Assembly: GCF_002079055.1 (NCBI RefSeq)
Contig: NC_047490.1
Span: forward strand, 806,001 to 870,000
DNA length: 64,000 nt
Direction of reading: 5' to 3'
From: Saccharomyces paradoxus
Taxonomy: Eukaryota > Ascomycota > Saccharomycetes > Saccharomycetales > Saccharomycetaceae
Positions within the stretch are counted from its first letter, which is position 1. Every line of letters starts with the position of its first letter. This document shows positions 32,659 through 42,794 of the stretch, piece after piece. A model generated the notes under the pieces. That model was given only the letters and a program-made list of their open reading frames with translations, did no database searches and was not told where the DNA came from. The position numbers were made by a program, and so were the translations under genes.

Positions 32659-33648
32659 ATGCTGAGACTATCTGTGCTAAGGTCAACAGCTACATTTTCG
32701 GTGAAATGTCATCGTCGTGGGCTAATCATCCCTGCAGCGGCAATGTACACCTTGGGTTCATTAATATTTGGCAAGGAAGCAAGGTTGGCGGACGCCATGG
32801 AACGTGGTGAGCTACATAACAAGAACGTTGACTACGCGAAAGAGGCTGAAGAACGTACCGAGTTGCGTATTAGGGCTCTGGCTAATACTAGGCCAATGGG
32901 GCCTCAGTACGAAGGCCATGTTCCCCTCTATCGGTACGAGAAATTGTTATTGTTTGCAATTTCCGGTTGGAATTCATTTTTCCATCCTGAGGATGGTTAT
33001 AATATTGTCCAACTTGGTGAGGCAACTGCATTGCCTGTCTTCTTGGAGAATTTGAAACAAACAATGCTAAGCGATTCCTCTGGGAGACGTATTCTAAAGG
33101 AACAACCCAATATTACAACTGATATTTTGCATATGGATAAACTTGCTAAACTGCCACATAACACTTTTGGGTACGTATATTACCAATGGTTGAAACGTGA
33201 AAACGTTTCTCCAGACACCAGAGCACCTGTCAAATTTATCGACGATCCTATGCATGCATATATCTTCAAAAGGTATAGACAATGCCATGACTTCTATCAC
33301 GCCATAACCAACATGCCTATTATCATCGAGGGTGAGATTACCATAAAGGCCCTTGAAGGTGCCAACTTGGGCGTCCCCATGGCTATTCTCGGTGGCATCC
33401 TTGCACCTTTGCGTTTGAAAAAGGTGCAAAGAAAAAGATTATATGATATATATCTCCCTTGGGCTGTCAGAACAGGTTTAAGTTGCAAGCCATTAATCAA
33501 TGTGTACTGGGAGGAAATGCTGGAGAAAGACGTTGCTACCTTGAGAAAAGACCTGCAAATAACACTCCCTCCTGATCTAAGGACAGTGAGGAAGGAGCGT
33601 GCAGCTCTTAAGAGAGAAATTGACGCAAAATACAGCTTACATGATTGA
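32659..33648 (+). CDS. COQ4: Ubiquinone biosynthesis protein Coq4
   Basis: 329 codons from ATG 32659; I recall 335 for S. cerevisiae, so the start or an internal segment differs slightly. Coq4 is a matrix-side inner-membrane protein of the CoQ synthome, needed for coenzyme Q assembly and recently linked to C1 oxidative decarboxylation of the ring. The first ~35 residues (MLRLSVLRSTATFSVKCHRR) are basic and hydroxylated with no acidic residue, a mitochondrial presequence. The family metal motif HDxxH-x11-E is intact: H210, D211, H214 and E226. It shares a short divergent promoter with RAV2. Confidence 0.96.
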   Translation: MLRLSVLRSTATFSVKCHRRGLIIPAAAMYTLGSLIFGKEARLADAMERGELHNKNVDYAKEAEERTELRIRALANTRPMGPQYEGHVPLYRYEKLLLFAISGWNSFFHPEDGYNIVQLGEATALPVFLENLKQTMLSDSSGRRILKEQPNITTDILHMDKLAKLPHNTFGYVYYQWLKRENVSPDTRAPVKFIDDPMHAYIFKRYRQCHDFYHAITNMPIIIEGEITIKALEGANLGVPMAILGGILAPLRLKKVQRKRLYDIYLPWAVRTGLSCKPLINVYWEEMLEKDVATLRKDLQITLPPDLRTVRKERAALKREIDAKYSLHD

Positions 33649-33870
33649 GCAACGATTTCAGCGTGAACCAGTAGAACAACGTCCACATCTCGCTTATGTA
33701 GTTAGATATTATTATTTAACTAGCTCTTGTATGATACTACGAAGGATACTCGTTCAAGGCGATCTGCGATGTGCCATCTTTTAAGAAAAGTAAGGTGGTT
33801 GATATTATTGACATTAAAGGTTACGGATAGATGCAGGTGGTGCTCTATTGGGCCCGTATCAAGCTGAATA

Positions 33871-36051
33871 ATGGACCTACAAGAACTACTGGCAAAAGTG
33901 CCGTTGTTGCTATCGTATCCGACTATCATTCTATCCAGTAATCTGATCGTACCTTCCCATAATGACCTCATATCAAGAGCAACTACAACATCAGCAGCAG
34001 AGTACGCCGGTCAAAGTCCAGCACTTTTCAGCACAGATCATGTCATCAGATTAGTGTTCCTCCCAATGTTCGTAGCTTCTTCTTTTAACCTGTTTGCGCA
34101 CTATTTTAACTTCGTCAACTACTTCAGCCGAAGGAAGTATTATGTTCTATTTACTGCAGTCTTTCTCATATCGATATTAACTGCGATTTTCCACCCAATT
34201 CAGTCAACATGCATCACTCTATTGATAATCAAGCTCCTGACTACTGCTGGTGAGTCTTCGTCCACAATTGCTATCAATTTCAAGATCATTTTGAAAACGT
34301 TTGTTCCCTTCATTACTATGACATTAGTTATGTTGCGCTGTGATCCCTCATTTGACATTGACGCGGGGGATATGAACAAAATCTTTGCGTCTTTGACAGC
34401 ATATGCTGTCTTAATATTAGCGCTAAGGTATGCATCGCCGATGCTATTATCAACGTTATCAAGTAGTATAGATGTTGTTTACAAAGACACTGGCATCGCA
34501 CAAGATTCGATAAGTAGAAACAAGAAATTTCCTCTAATGCTCGTATTACCGTTTATTTCGTTTGCCCTTTTGTACCTAATGACCATCTTTAACAATACTT
34601 ACAATATCCAATTATTGATGGTGTTTGTGTTTTTTGGATGTTTATCCATCTTCTTTTTGTCTTTAAAAGATTTGTTCACAGAGGATGGAAATCAAAAAAA
34701 GAGAGGTCAAGAGGATGAGCATTGTCGTATGTTTGAGACAAAGTACATGATTTCCCATTTTTGGCTGACAAGGTTTACCATTTTGATGACAGGTATAATG
34801 GCCATTGTAGTGCATTTTTTATCCTTTAATGAAATTACTTCTTCCATTAAAACAGATTTGCTAAGTTTGCTTTTCGTCATAATCGCGGAATATGGTTCCA
34901 CTTTCTCTAGCATACATCCTGATTCGCATTCCCATAATCATGCACATCATCATTCCCATTTAACCAACTCATTGCCTCTTGAAAATGAAAGTATATTCAG
35001 GCAAATGGCTCTGAATAAGGATACCAGGTCAATTTTTTCATTCTTATTATTGAATACCGCTTTCATGTTTGTACAACTTTTATATTCTTTCCGTTCCAAA
35101 TCGTTGGGCTTATTGTCTGATTCGCTACATATGGCCTTAGACTGTACATCTTTATTGTTAGGTCTAATTGCTGGTATATTGACTAAGAAACCAGCAAGTG
35201 ATAAATTCCCTTTTGGTCTAAACTATCTCGGTACCTTGGCAGGCTTCACTAATGGTGTTCTGTTACTGGGCATAGTATGCGGTATCTTTGTCGAGGCAAT
35301 TGAAAGAATTTTTAATCCCATTCATCTGCACGCAACAAATGAGTTGTTGGTTGTTGCTACGTTAGGTTTGTTGGTTAACCTTGTTGGTTTATTTGCTTTT
35401 GACCATGGTGCTCATGATCATGGTGGCACGGATAACGAGAATATGAAGGGGATTTTCTTACATATATTGGCCGATACTTTAGGTTCTGTTGGCGTTGTTA
35501 TTTCAACATTATTAATCAAGTTAACACACTGGCCGATTTTCGATCCAATTGCCTCTTTATTGATTGGCTCCCTGATCTTACTTAGTGCTCTGCCCTTGTT
35601 GAAATCTACTTCCGCAAACATTCTACTAAGATTGGACGACAAGAAGCATAACCTAGTGAAGAGTGCACTAAACCAAATTTCAACGACGCCAGGAATCACG
35701 GGTTATACAACCCCTAGGTTTTGGCCGACGGAGTCAGGAAGTTCTGGGCATTCTCATTCTCATGGACACACGCATTCTCATTTAGAGGATCACGACCATG
35801 GGCATCATCATGATCAGACAAACGATTCAGAAGAACCCCCGAGCTTGGTGGGGTATATTCATGTACAGTATGTAGATGGCGAGAATTCGACAATTATCAA
35901 GAAAAGAGTGGAAAAAATATTCGAAAATGTGTCGATTAAAGCATGGGTACAAGTTGAGCCTCAAAATTCCTCCTGTTGGTGTCGGGCTACTTCTATGAAT
36001 ACGGTTTCAACTAACCCGAATTCTCTACCACTACAACCCATAGCGAGTTGA
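33871..36051 (+). CDS. MSC2: ER zinc transporter Msc2 (cation diffusion facilitator)
   Basis: 726 codons, against about 724 in S. cerevisiae. Msc2 pairs with Zrg17 to import zinc into the ER and early secretory pathway. Numerous hydrophobic helices span about 65-330, an N-terminal extension beyond the six-helix CDF core at about 385-600. The CDF metal-site motifs are seen as H420/D424 (DSLHMALD) and H531/D535 (HILAD). Two His-rich clusters lie at about 351-364 and 626-648, the second in the loop before the cytosolic ferredoxin-like domain. The His cluster near 626-648 differs in length from the S. cerevisiae one I recall. Confidence 0.96.
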   Translation: MDLQELLAKVPLLLSYPTIILSSNLIVPSHNDLISRATTTSAAEYAGQSPALFSTDHVIRLVFLPMFVASSFNLFAHYFNFVNYFSRRKYYVLFTAVFLISILTAIFHPIQSTCITLLIIKLLTTAGESSSTIAINFKIILKTFVPFITMTLVMLRCDPSFDIDAGDMNKIFASLTAYAVLILALRYASPMLLSTLSSSIDVVYKDTGIAQDSISRNKKFPLMLVLPFISFALLYLMTIFNNTYNIQLLMVFVFFGCLSIFFLSLKDLFTEDGNQKKRGQEDEHCRMFETKYMISHFWLTRFTILMTGIMAIVVHFLSFNEITSSIKTDLLSLLFVIIAEYGSTFSSIHPDSHSHNHAHHHSHLTNSLPLENESIFRQMALNKDTRSIFSFLLLNTAFMFVQLLYSFRSKSLGLLSDSLHMALDCTSLLLGLIAGILTKKPASDKFPFGLNYLGTLAGFTNGVLLLGIVCGIFVEAIERIFNPIHLHATNELLVVATLGLLVNLVGLFAFDHGAHDHGGTDNENMKGIFLHILADTLGSVGVVISTLLIKLTHWPIFDPIASLLIGSLILLSALPLLKSTSANILLRLDDKKHNLVKSALNQISTTPGITGYTTPRFWPTESGSSGHSHSHGHTHSHLEDHDHGHHHDQTNDSEEPPSLVGYIHVQYVDGENSTIIKKRVEKIFENVSIKAWVQVEPQNSSCWCRATSMNTVSTNPNSLPLQPIAS

Positions 36052-36619
36052 CGATTTTCGTCCTGCATACCTTTAGACTATTTTTAAATAAGAATTTCAT
36101 ATACGTAGAACAATATTTCAAGAAGGTTTCTAGTAGAATTGACAGATCCATCGTAAATACCGGGCGGCTGCTTGTGCCGATCACATTTTACGGTAAATAG
36201 CATCATGGAAGAAAAAAATACTTCTAACGAACGAAAAGATGTCATCCAAATTGACCTCAAAATTAACGAAAAGGTTGATAAAGTAGTTAGCATTCAATCG
36301 GTATCGTCATTTGGAACTTAAGGGGGAATCCTCTACATTTTGTATTTTTTCCTTTCCATATATTTTGGATGTTTTTTTTCCTATGAAAAGTATCTTCAGA
36401 AATCTTATATGTAAAGAGATCATTCAATTCAATACGTCATCAAATAAAGATTAATAAACAAGAATTTAACAAAGTCACTTAATATTAAAACAGAAGGCTT
36501 TAAGGAACTTGAAAATTCGCATCATTTCCCAATCCAACACGTACGTCATCAGGCGTTTATATATTCAAAGAAAATATCTCACTTTCATTGTACTGTCGTA
36601 CAGTTGATATTTCACTTAA
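36052..36619. other. MSC2-EBS1 intergenic region
   Basis: 568 bp containing the candidate small ORF at 36205-36321, a GC-rich CCGGGCGGCTGC patch near 36160 and the EBS1 promoter. A 69-codon minus-strand frame here overlaps the small ORF and has no recognisable product. Confidence 0.4.
36205..36321 (+). CDS. Candidate 38-codon small ORF, unknown
   Basis: Between MSC2 and EBS1 an ATG at 36205 opens a 38-codon frame ending at TAA 36319-36321. The product is hydrophilic, rich in Lys, Asp/Glu, Asn and Ser, with an alternating IQIDLKI stretch and no signal peptide or membrane segment. An in-frame stop precedes it, so it is not a tail of MSC2. I do not recognise it. It begins about 415 bp upstream of EBS1 and could be a chance ORF or part of an EBS1 leader. 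Confidence that it is translated is low. Confidence 0.2.
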   Translation: MEEKNTSNERKDVIQIDLKINEKVDKVVSIQSVSSFGT

Positions 36620-39289
36620 ATGGAACTACCGGATACTCAAACAGAAGACCTTCCTACCGCTTTAAATGGTATAAAATGTCAATTAAACAGCATATTAAAG
36701 TCAAATCAATTATTTCAAGATTATGCACTACTAAACGGGTTCTTGGCATTTGTTCATTCCAAATTGAATGCAGTAGTCCTTTCATCCATAGAATCACGAT
36801 ATGTTTTACATGTTTCTGGAGGTTCATCTGCAACTGATCTTGTCTCCTTTGATCAGAGCAATATCTCTTCAATTTTAGATTTTTCTTGGGAAAGCGTTCA
36901 CTATCCAATATTCAAATGGTTCCAGATGTGGAGGAATTACATTCTTTTTGAGAAGGAGAACAAAAAACAACAGACCAAATTTATTGACTTTAGAAAGATG
37001 AATTCGAAGATGTTAAAATTTTTCAAAACGGTGCAAAACTTTTATTTTAATATCATCAACACGGTCTACAAAAGATATGATATATCTGTACTTTTACCGA
37101 AAAGGATTATTCAAGACTTAAAGTTAAGTGATATCGAAGGACCTGCCATTGGTGCAGACAATTATGCGGTTAAGACATTCAATAGCGGCAGCCCATTTGC
37201 ACATCTCGTCCTGACACTTTTCCACCGATGCCTGTTATTTTTAGGAACTGCGTATCGCTATAAAAGTCTCCTTGAAGAGGTTTCCAACAAATACAGCATA
37301 CCTAATTTTAAAAAATCTCTCGATTTCTTTCACTTAGCTTCTTTGATGTTGCCAAGTGCTGGTGAGACGTATTCGCAAGCGGGAACGGTGTTCCTTCAAA
37401 CTGGAAATTTGGGGACTGCAGTGTTCAATTTTGTCAAAGGTATGATGACGAAGATGCCAAGTCCTGTATCAATCAAAAACTTTGGGGCACTGATGGTGGA
37501 CAATAAAAGTTCATTAAATCGTAGCCTGCATACAACTATTATGAACACCTACTTACAAGAATCTAAAGGACCGAGAACACCTGCTAAAGAAATACTAGAG
37601 TTTTATTTCCTGGGCCTCTTTGGGTCTGTTTGGTCTCCTAGCAGTTGGAGGGACGATACGAAACCTAACCAATTAAATAACGGTATTAAGTTACGGCATT
37701 TAGAGAACGTACTTTACGAGACAATGTCAGCAAGATATCTGAAGAATATTCAGGTCATCTTTTACAATTTGATCATTACAATTGGTGGGTTCCATCTATT
37801 ATTGAAAAGGCGTTTCGATGTAGGTGCAAAAACCCTGAAGGATTTACGTAGTAATGAGTTGGATTATTTGAATTTTGCGTTTAAATTCATTGGTCATATT
37901 TTAAATTATATCGTAAAGGAATCATGGAGCGAAAATCCTGACGTTCCAGAAATTCTAGGTATGGCAAGAATTATCAATTGCTGGATAAAAGCAAATCCTA
38001 TGGTTCTTCAATATTCTCAAAGTAATCTAGAGTTTGTTAATGCCATGGCATACTTGATAAACGATATCATGAAAAAAAAACCAAGTCCGTCTTTTACTAT
38101 AACAGGATATATTCCTAAAAGGACTTATTGGTTTGAAGAAGACTTGATGGTGAAAGGTTTGTCATTCGTTAACTTTCAACTATCTGATTTTGATGATTAT
38201 GAAAAAATTTTCGAAATGGACCATAGTTTCGACAGGTTAATTGGTGATCCTCCATTATGTGATAAGCTATCGGTATCATCAGAAATGCTGTTGAGATTGC
38301 AGGCTGTTGTAAATTTGGGTTCACAATTATTGATGGAGAATAAGTGTGGAGTGGAATGGTCAGATAATAAATCACGTTATATCTTTAATAAGAAAATCGG
38401 ATTTAAAGAGACCGTTAAGACTAATATGAAGGCACCGAAACAATCTAATGAAAAGGTCAGGTTACAGAGAAAAAGCAAAGCTTCGACTATTAATGGCTCA
38501 ATCTCTATGGCGGATTTAGAGAGACAAATGAGAAGTACCTCTTTGGATTCTTCTTCCCCAACTATGGGTTATAGTGGCTCCTCTGTACCTATGGCGCCGG
38601 ATACGTTCAATGTTAAACCTAGCGGTATAATAACAGGAAACAAAATAAATGTAGAACTGTTTGAAACTGAAGTGGTTGGTCAAAAAGTCGATGACACTAC
38701 TACGAATATATCCCCTGATTACAGTAGTGCAGCAATCTCTTCTTCAAATTCCGCTGGTGGATCATCTTTCGATTTGAGCAACATCCTATCTTCGATGCAA
38801 AACAGCCACTTGGAAAAATCATTTGCCAGAACCATGCAAGGAGTGAATGAACAAATGCCAGCGAATGATATTTGTCATCAAGCCCAAAGCCCAATGCAAG
38901 GTGGCGTGTATTCACCACAACAACCTTCATCGATGTCTTCACTGAAATCCGCGTATCAAAAATCCACAGTGCCTTCACCTACCTCGATGGTATCCTATCC
39001 TTACAATTTTTTAAACCAGCAGAAGCAAGGGGTCATTCCCCCTTTTAATGCACAAGATTTACAATGGCAGAATGAAGTGTACGCGTTGAAATCAAGAAAT
39101 TATGCGAATCCAGCGTGGGGAAGTGACCAGCACCAGGCATCTGTTCCACCACCAGCATATACGCAAGCGCAAATGCAAATGTTTCAGCAACCTATGCAGC
39201 AAGAAGTGGGGAAATATATGCAATTTTCTTTTGACGCGCAAAATAATACTGATAGTATAAAGGGAAACAGTCAAACCAGTATGTTTTAG
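36620..39289 (+). CDS. EBS1: Est1-like protein Ebs1 (SMG7-like NMD factor)
   Basis: 889 codons, against 884 in S. cerevisiae. Ebs1 is a paralogue of telomerase subunit Est1 with a 14-3-3-like TPR N-terminal domain; it acts in nonsense-mediated decay and general translation control. The TPR region covers about 1-450 (for example SAGETYSQAGTVFLQTGNLGTAVFNFVKG near 250-280). Residues after about 600 are Ser/Asn/Gln/Pro-rich and probably disordered. It lies downstream of MSC2 with 568 bp between, a gap that also carries a small candidate ORF. It converges on UME6. Confidence 0.94.
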   Translation: MELPDTQTEDLPTALNGIKCQLNSILKSNQLFQDYALLNGFLAFVHSKLNAVVLSSIESRYVLHVSGGSSATDLVSFDQSNISSILDFSWESVHYPIFKWFQMWRNYILFEKENKKQQTKFIDFRKMNSKMLKFFKTVQNFYFNIINTVYKRYDISVLLPKRIIQDLKLSDIEGPAIGADNYAVKTFNSGSPFAHLVLTLFHRCLLFLGTAYRYKSLLEEVSNKYSIPNFKKSLDFFHLASLMLPSAGETYSQAGTVFLQTGNLGTAVFNFVKGMMTKMPSPVSIKNFGALMVDNKSSLNRSLHTTIMNTYLQESKGPRTPAKEILEFYFLGLFGSVWSPSSWRDDTKPNQLNNGIKLRHLENVLYETMSARYLKNIQVIFYNLIITIGGFHLLLKRRFDVGAKTLKDLRSNELDYLNFAFKFIGHILNYIVKESWSENPDVPEILGMARIINCWIKANPMVLQYSQSNLEFVNAMAYLINDIMKKKPSPSFTITGYIPKRTYWFEEDLMVKGLSFVNFQLSDFDDYEKIFEMDHSFDRLIGDPPLCDKLSVSSEMLLRLQAVVNLGSQLLMENKCGVEWSDNKSRYIFNKKIGFKETVKTNMKAPKQSNEKVRLQRKSKASTINGSISMADLERQMRSTSLDSSSPTMGYSGSSVPMAPDTFNVKPSGIITGNKINVELFETEVVGQKVDDTTTNISPDYSSAAISSSNSAGGSSFDLSNILSSMQNSHLEKSFARTMQGVNEQMPANDICHQAQSPMQGGVYSPQQPSSMSSLKSAYQKSTVPSPTSMVSYPYNFLNQQKQGVIPPFNAQDLQWQNEVYALKSRNYANPAWGSDQHQASVPPPAYTQAQMQMFQQPMQQEVGKYMQFSFDAQNNTDSIKGNSQTSMF

Positions 39290-39526
39290 TATTGTTTCTT
39301 TCCTATCATAGCTTTTTTTAGTTTCAAAACTAAACGGTTGGGTAGCGAAAGTTGTTTTATCAAATACGACTGAATTATACCTTGACCGAGCCGTACAGGA
39401 AAGCTGACGTATTACTTCTTTTGAAAGTCTTTGAAATTACATGGTAGTACATACATATATATATGTTATATTATTGTTATTGAAATATCATAATACGTAT
39501 TTTCCCTTTCCTTAAATAGTATAGTA

Positions 39527-39561
<35 letters not shown>

Positions 39562-39588
39562 CTTATTTTTTTCTTTTCCAGTGAGCTT
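39290..39588. other. EBS1/UME6 convergent interval
   Basis: About 300 bp of 3' flanking DNA for both genes, with TATATATATG near 39455 and a trinucleotide repeat near its UME6 end. Confidence 0.4.
39531..39561. repeat. (TAA)n trinucleotide repeat
   Basis: Ten uninterrupted TAA/AAT units just beyond the UME6 stop codon, in the 3' flank of both convergent genes. Probably length-variable; no function is evident. Confidence 0.85.
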
Positions 39589-42108
39589 TTATTTTTTTTT
39601 CATTGCTCTTCTTTTGGCCTCTTTTGTTTTTTTCTTAATTTCCTCCAGTTTCATTTGTTTTTTCTTTGGATCAGATACGAAATCTGGTTTAAATGCGTCG
39701 TAGTGACAGTCCAATTTCAACCTTTCACAATTGAAACAATGTGGTCTTTCCTCGGTACACTTTTTTTTCCTTAATCGACAAATCCAGCAACCAGTACGGG
39801 ACCTTGTACCTTGAGAGGTTGAAGAAGTAGCATTATTCAACTCTTGAGAATTGTTTGCTTTTGATTTAGAAGTAGTATTGTTTGATCTTTTCTTTGATGA
39901 TTGTTTTGCTTTGGATTTTGCCTTAGACTTGGTCGTCTTTCCCTTAGATTTAGTGGAATCCGGCGATGTAGCACTAGGATAATCGACGGTACATGCCAAG
40001 TCAGAAGAAGCCTTTAAAGATGGAGATGAATGGGCTGATGAAGTTGAAGATTCACCAAAGGAATTATAATCACTATTGGTTTGGCTTGTGATTCTTGCGT
40101 TCCCAACTGACCTCCTTGGTTTCTTCAACGGTGGCACTTCCAGTTGCTGCTGTTGTTCTGGGGCAGAAAGGCGTCTGTCTATTCGCTTACCATTTTTATT
40201 CCAAGTAACTTGTCTTGCTCTCGACTCAAAAGTGGGATCTAGGGCCTTCTTAGAGTTTAGATTTAAGTGGTAAGAAGACAGGTCTTGATCTTGGTCCTGG
40301 TCTTCATCGAAAACAGCTGTGGAATTGTTGCTTTCAAAAATTGGTTGTTGCTGTTCGGAATTATGGATACGTAATAGAATTGGTCTCAAAACACCCTTTG
40401 ATGGGAAAGATGATGAATGAGGCCTACTAGCCGGTACACCGAGCGCATTTGTGTTGTTCATGTTACTAACGTTTGAAATGGGCTTATCATGAGTTCTATA
40501 TGGGGATGATCTCATGTTTGATAGTACTGCCGCTGCTGTTCCCAAGTCGTCGTCTAGTTTAGTGGATGAAGATGCAGAATTCGGACCAAGCAATAATCTT
40601 GATCTCAATCCATCCAACTTGGAATTGATGTATTTCGGTGGAGGTGGCGGAATGTATTGTTCATTTGTATGGAAGGGACTATTTTTGTTGTTACGGTTCG
40701 GCAAATCGCCGTAGAAAAACCCAGTAGATGGCCTTGATGAAGTGGCAAACGGATCTTCTCCACGATTAAGAGTGTTCCGTTGAATGTTGTTATTGTTAAT
40801 GTTGTTAGTGCTTGTAAACGAGGATGCGGAAGTTGGAGGCTGAGAAGGGATTTGGTTGAACCTGAAATGCTGAAAATTGCTTCTGCTGGAGATAGAAGAA
40901 TTGGTGTTCGCATGCCGAGAGTTTGTAGGCGTATCCGTGTTCGAACTAGCATGGTTGGAGGATGATTCATTCAAAGAATAAGCCTCGTCTCTGTACTTCG
41001 AATTTAGCCAGAACGAAATATTAACTTTTGACTCGTTCTCATCCAGCTTTACATTTGGGTCTGTTATTTCCCTATCCTTATTGAAGTAGAAGTTTCTGGG
41101 AGCCACTCCCATGGCATATTGATCATCATGGTCATCAGGCTGAATATGAGAGTCGTTAGAAGGATTGCCGCCGGCCTTAGTTCCGCTGCGCAAATACCCG
41201 CCGATCTCATTGTTATTGGAAGATTCTTTCGAATCTGAGCTGTGTAATGAGTTATTGTCGTTGTTGTTGGTACTGTTGTTCCTGCTCAGTATCGACATAG
41301 GCGAATTGGTATTCTTACCATTGTTCTTGTTGGCGCTGGTAATGATGAGCGGCAAATCCGATCCTGTGCGGGAACGCAGGCCCGAGCCCGTGCCCGAGCC
41401 CGAGCCAGCTGCGGTGGTACCGGGGGAAGAAATTGCGGGAGCTTGTGGTGGCGGCAAATGTATTTTTTTTTTGGCGCCGGCGACGACAGTAGTAGTGGCA
41501 GTGTTACTATTAGTGGAGGTGGAGGAGTAAGGGAAAACAACATTGTTAGCTGTAGTATACTGCGGCTGCATGGCACCGGAAGCTTGTGGGGCTCTCGCCT
41601 GTGCGGCGTGACCATTGTACAAGGACTTAGTATCCGAAGGTGTATTGGAAGGCGCGAGCGGGCTGGCGGCAGCGTGTGCAGCGTTATCGCTGTCACGACG
41701 ATCTTGAAGGTCAGTAGTGGCTGTAGTAGCATCGTTTTCCTTAGAGCCGTCTTTAGTGTCACTGCCGCCTTCGACTTGCAAACTCGGCGAACCAGACGGA
41801 GTGTGCACGGGAGTGTTGTTGGGCGCACACGTCGATTTCATAATAGAAAGCAGAGGGTTTTCATCGTAGGTAGTTTTGAGAGATTCGATGCTAGCACTGG
41901 ATATGGTAGGATGGCGGGAGTTAGCTCTATCGCTACCTTCATCTTCTGCACGCTTTTTGCCGTCCTGGCTGCTGTTCATCAGCGTTGGGCGAGCTGTTTT
42001 ATTGTGCAGATAGTGATGATTGTTGGCGGTTGTTTCCATCGAAAGCAGAGAGGCAGCCGCATTAGATTCGTCCATGTGTTTGCTTTGAGAGCGCGCCTTG
42101 TCTAGCAT
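39589..42108 (-). CDS. UME6: Zn2Cys6 regulator of early meiotic genes Ume6
   Basis: 839 codons from ATG 42108-42106, against 836 in S. cerevisiae. Ume6 binds URS1 elements (TAGCCGCCGA) and recruits Sin3-Rpd3 and Isw2 to silence early meiotic and some metabolic genes; with Ime1 it becomes an activator in meiosis. The C6 zinc cluster is at the very C-terminus: C774, C777, C784, C791, C794, C801, followed by a Lys-rich tail. A Sin3-interacting helix AAAVLSNMR lies near 519-533, as in S. cerevisiae. The rest is Ser/Asn/Thr-rich and disordered, with a Gly/Ser/Arg repeat region near 235-250. It is divergent from MSS4 over about 690 bp. Confidence 0.97.
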   Translation of the reverse strand: MLDKARSQSKHMDESNAAASLLSMETTANNHHYLHNKTARPTLMNSSQDGKKRAEDEGSDRANSRHPTISSASIESLKTTYDENPLLSIMKSTCAPNNTPVHTPSGSPSLQVEGGSDTKDGSKENDATTATTDLQDRRDSDNAAHAAASPLAPSNTPSDTKSLYNGHAAQARAPQASGAMQPQYTTANNVVFPYSSTSTNSNTATTTVVAGAKKKIHLPPPQAPAISSPGTTAAGSGSGTGSGLRSRTGSDLPLIITSANKNNGKNTNSPMSILSRNNSTNNNDNNSLHSSDSKESSNNNEIGGYLRSGTKAGGNPSNDSHIQPDDHDDQYAMGVAPRNFYFNKDREITDPNVKLDENESKVNISFWLNSKYRDEAYSLNESSSNHASSNTDTPTNSRHANTNSSISSRSNFQHFRFNQIPSQPPTSASSFTSTNNINNNNIQRNTLNRGEDPFATSSRPSTGFFYGDLPNRNNKNSPFHTNEQYIPPPPPKYINSKLDGLRSRLLLGPNSASSSTKLDDDLGTAAAVLSNMRSSPYRTHDKPISNVSNMNNTNALGVPASRPHSSSFPSKGVLRPILLRIHNSEQQQPIFESNNSTAVFDEDQDQDQDLSSYHLNLNSKKALDPTFESRARQVTWNKNGKRIDRRLSAPEQQQQLEVPPLKKPRRSVGNARITSQTNSDYNSFGESSTSSAHSSPSLKASSDLACTVDYPSATSPDSTKSKGKTTKSKAKSKAKQSSKKRSNNTTSKSKANNSQELNNATSSTSQGTRSRTGCWICRLRKKKCTEERPHCFNCERLKLDCHYDAFKPDFVSDPKKKQMKLEEIKKKTKEAKRRAMKKK

Positions 42109-42794
42109 CGTGAGTTAAGGTCCATGCAAATAGTTTGAATGCGGTAGTGTCGTAGTTCCTGTGCGCTGTGCGAGGGTGGGCGCTTCTTACGATCACTGGT
42201 CTCTTGTCCTTGTCCTCTATGTTCTTTTCGTTTTTCTTTTTGACGGCGGCAGTTTCCGCCTGACATTGGCGAAAAGGCGCCTTGAAGCACGGCGAACGCA
42301 TCACCCGGACTGCAACTGCAAGAGAAGGACTGCACTCTTGGCATTTACAAGAAGCAGGAAATTCGGTATGTACTATATCTTCATGTCATTACATTTCAAA
42401 CTAGTGTCTTTTAGAAACTGCGCTCTGTTACTGATAGCAGTGTATCTTGCGGGCAAGTGGGGTTAGGTGAGACGTCATCTCAGACGACATGTCGCTTTTG
42501 TATATCCGTTTTTACGGACATAAGAACGTGCCGCCCATTCTGGGAAAACAAACACAGGTTAAAAAAAAAGAAAGGAATGGATGGGGAATGGGACAGAGAG
42601 AAAAGATAGAGGTGGAAATAACAAAAGCGTGACAACAAACAAGCAAATACGGAGGGAGAAGCAAAGAAAAAATAAGGTCGAAAACAAAATAGGAGCAAGA
42701 ACCAGCACATTCAGAAGCAACAGAGTACGAACCCTGTTTACGCACCCGAGACAGTTGCCATATATCGCTTTTCCCTACCAATACTTTCCAACTC
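42109..42794. other. UME6/MSS4 divergent promoter region
   Basis: About 690 bp. Next to UME6 there is a GC-rich patch ACGGCGGCAGTTTCCGCC (about 42242-42259) that shares the GGCGGC core of URS1, the Ume6 site, with imperfect flanks. A purine-rich stretch lies at about 42558-42680. Short frames here show no recognisable product. Confidence 0.4.

Noticed and set aside
36084-36293. 69-codon minus-strand ORF between MSC2 and EBS1
   Set aside because: No recognisable features; overlaps the plus-strand candidate small ORF, which has a cleaner ATG context.
41443-42105. 220-codon plus-strand ORF
   Set aside because: Antisense to the low-complexity N-terminal part of UME6; composition is a repeat shadow.
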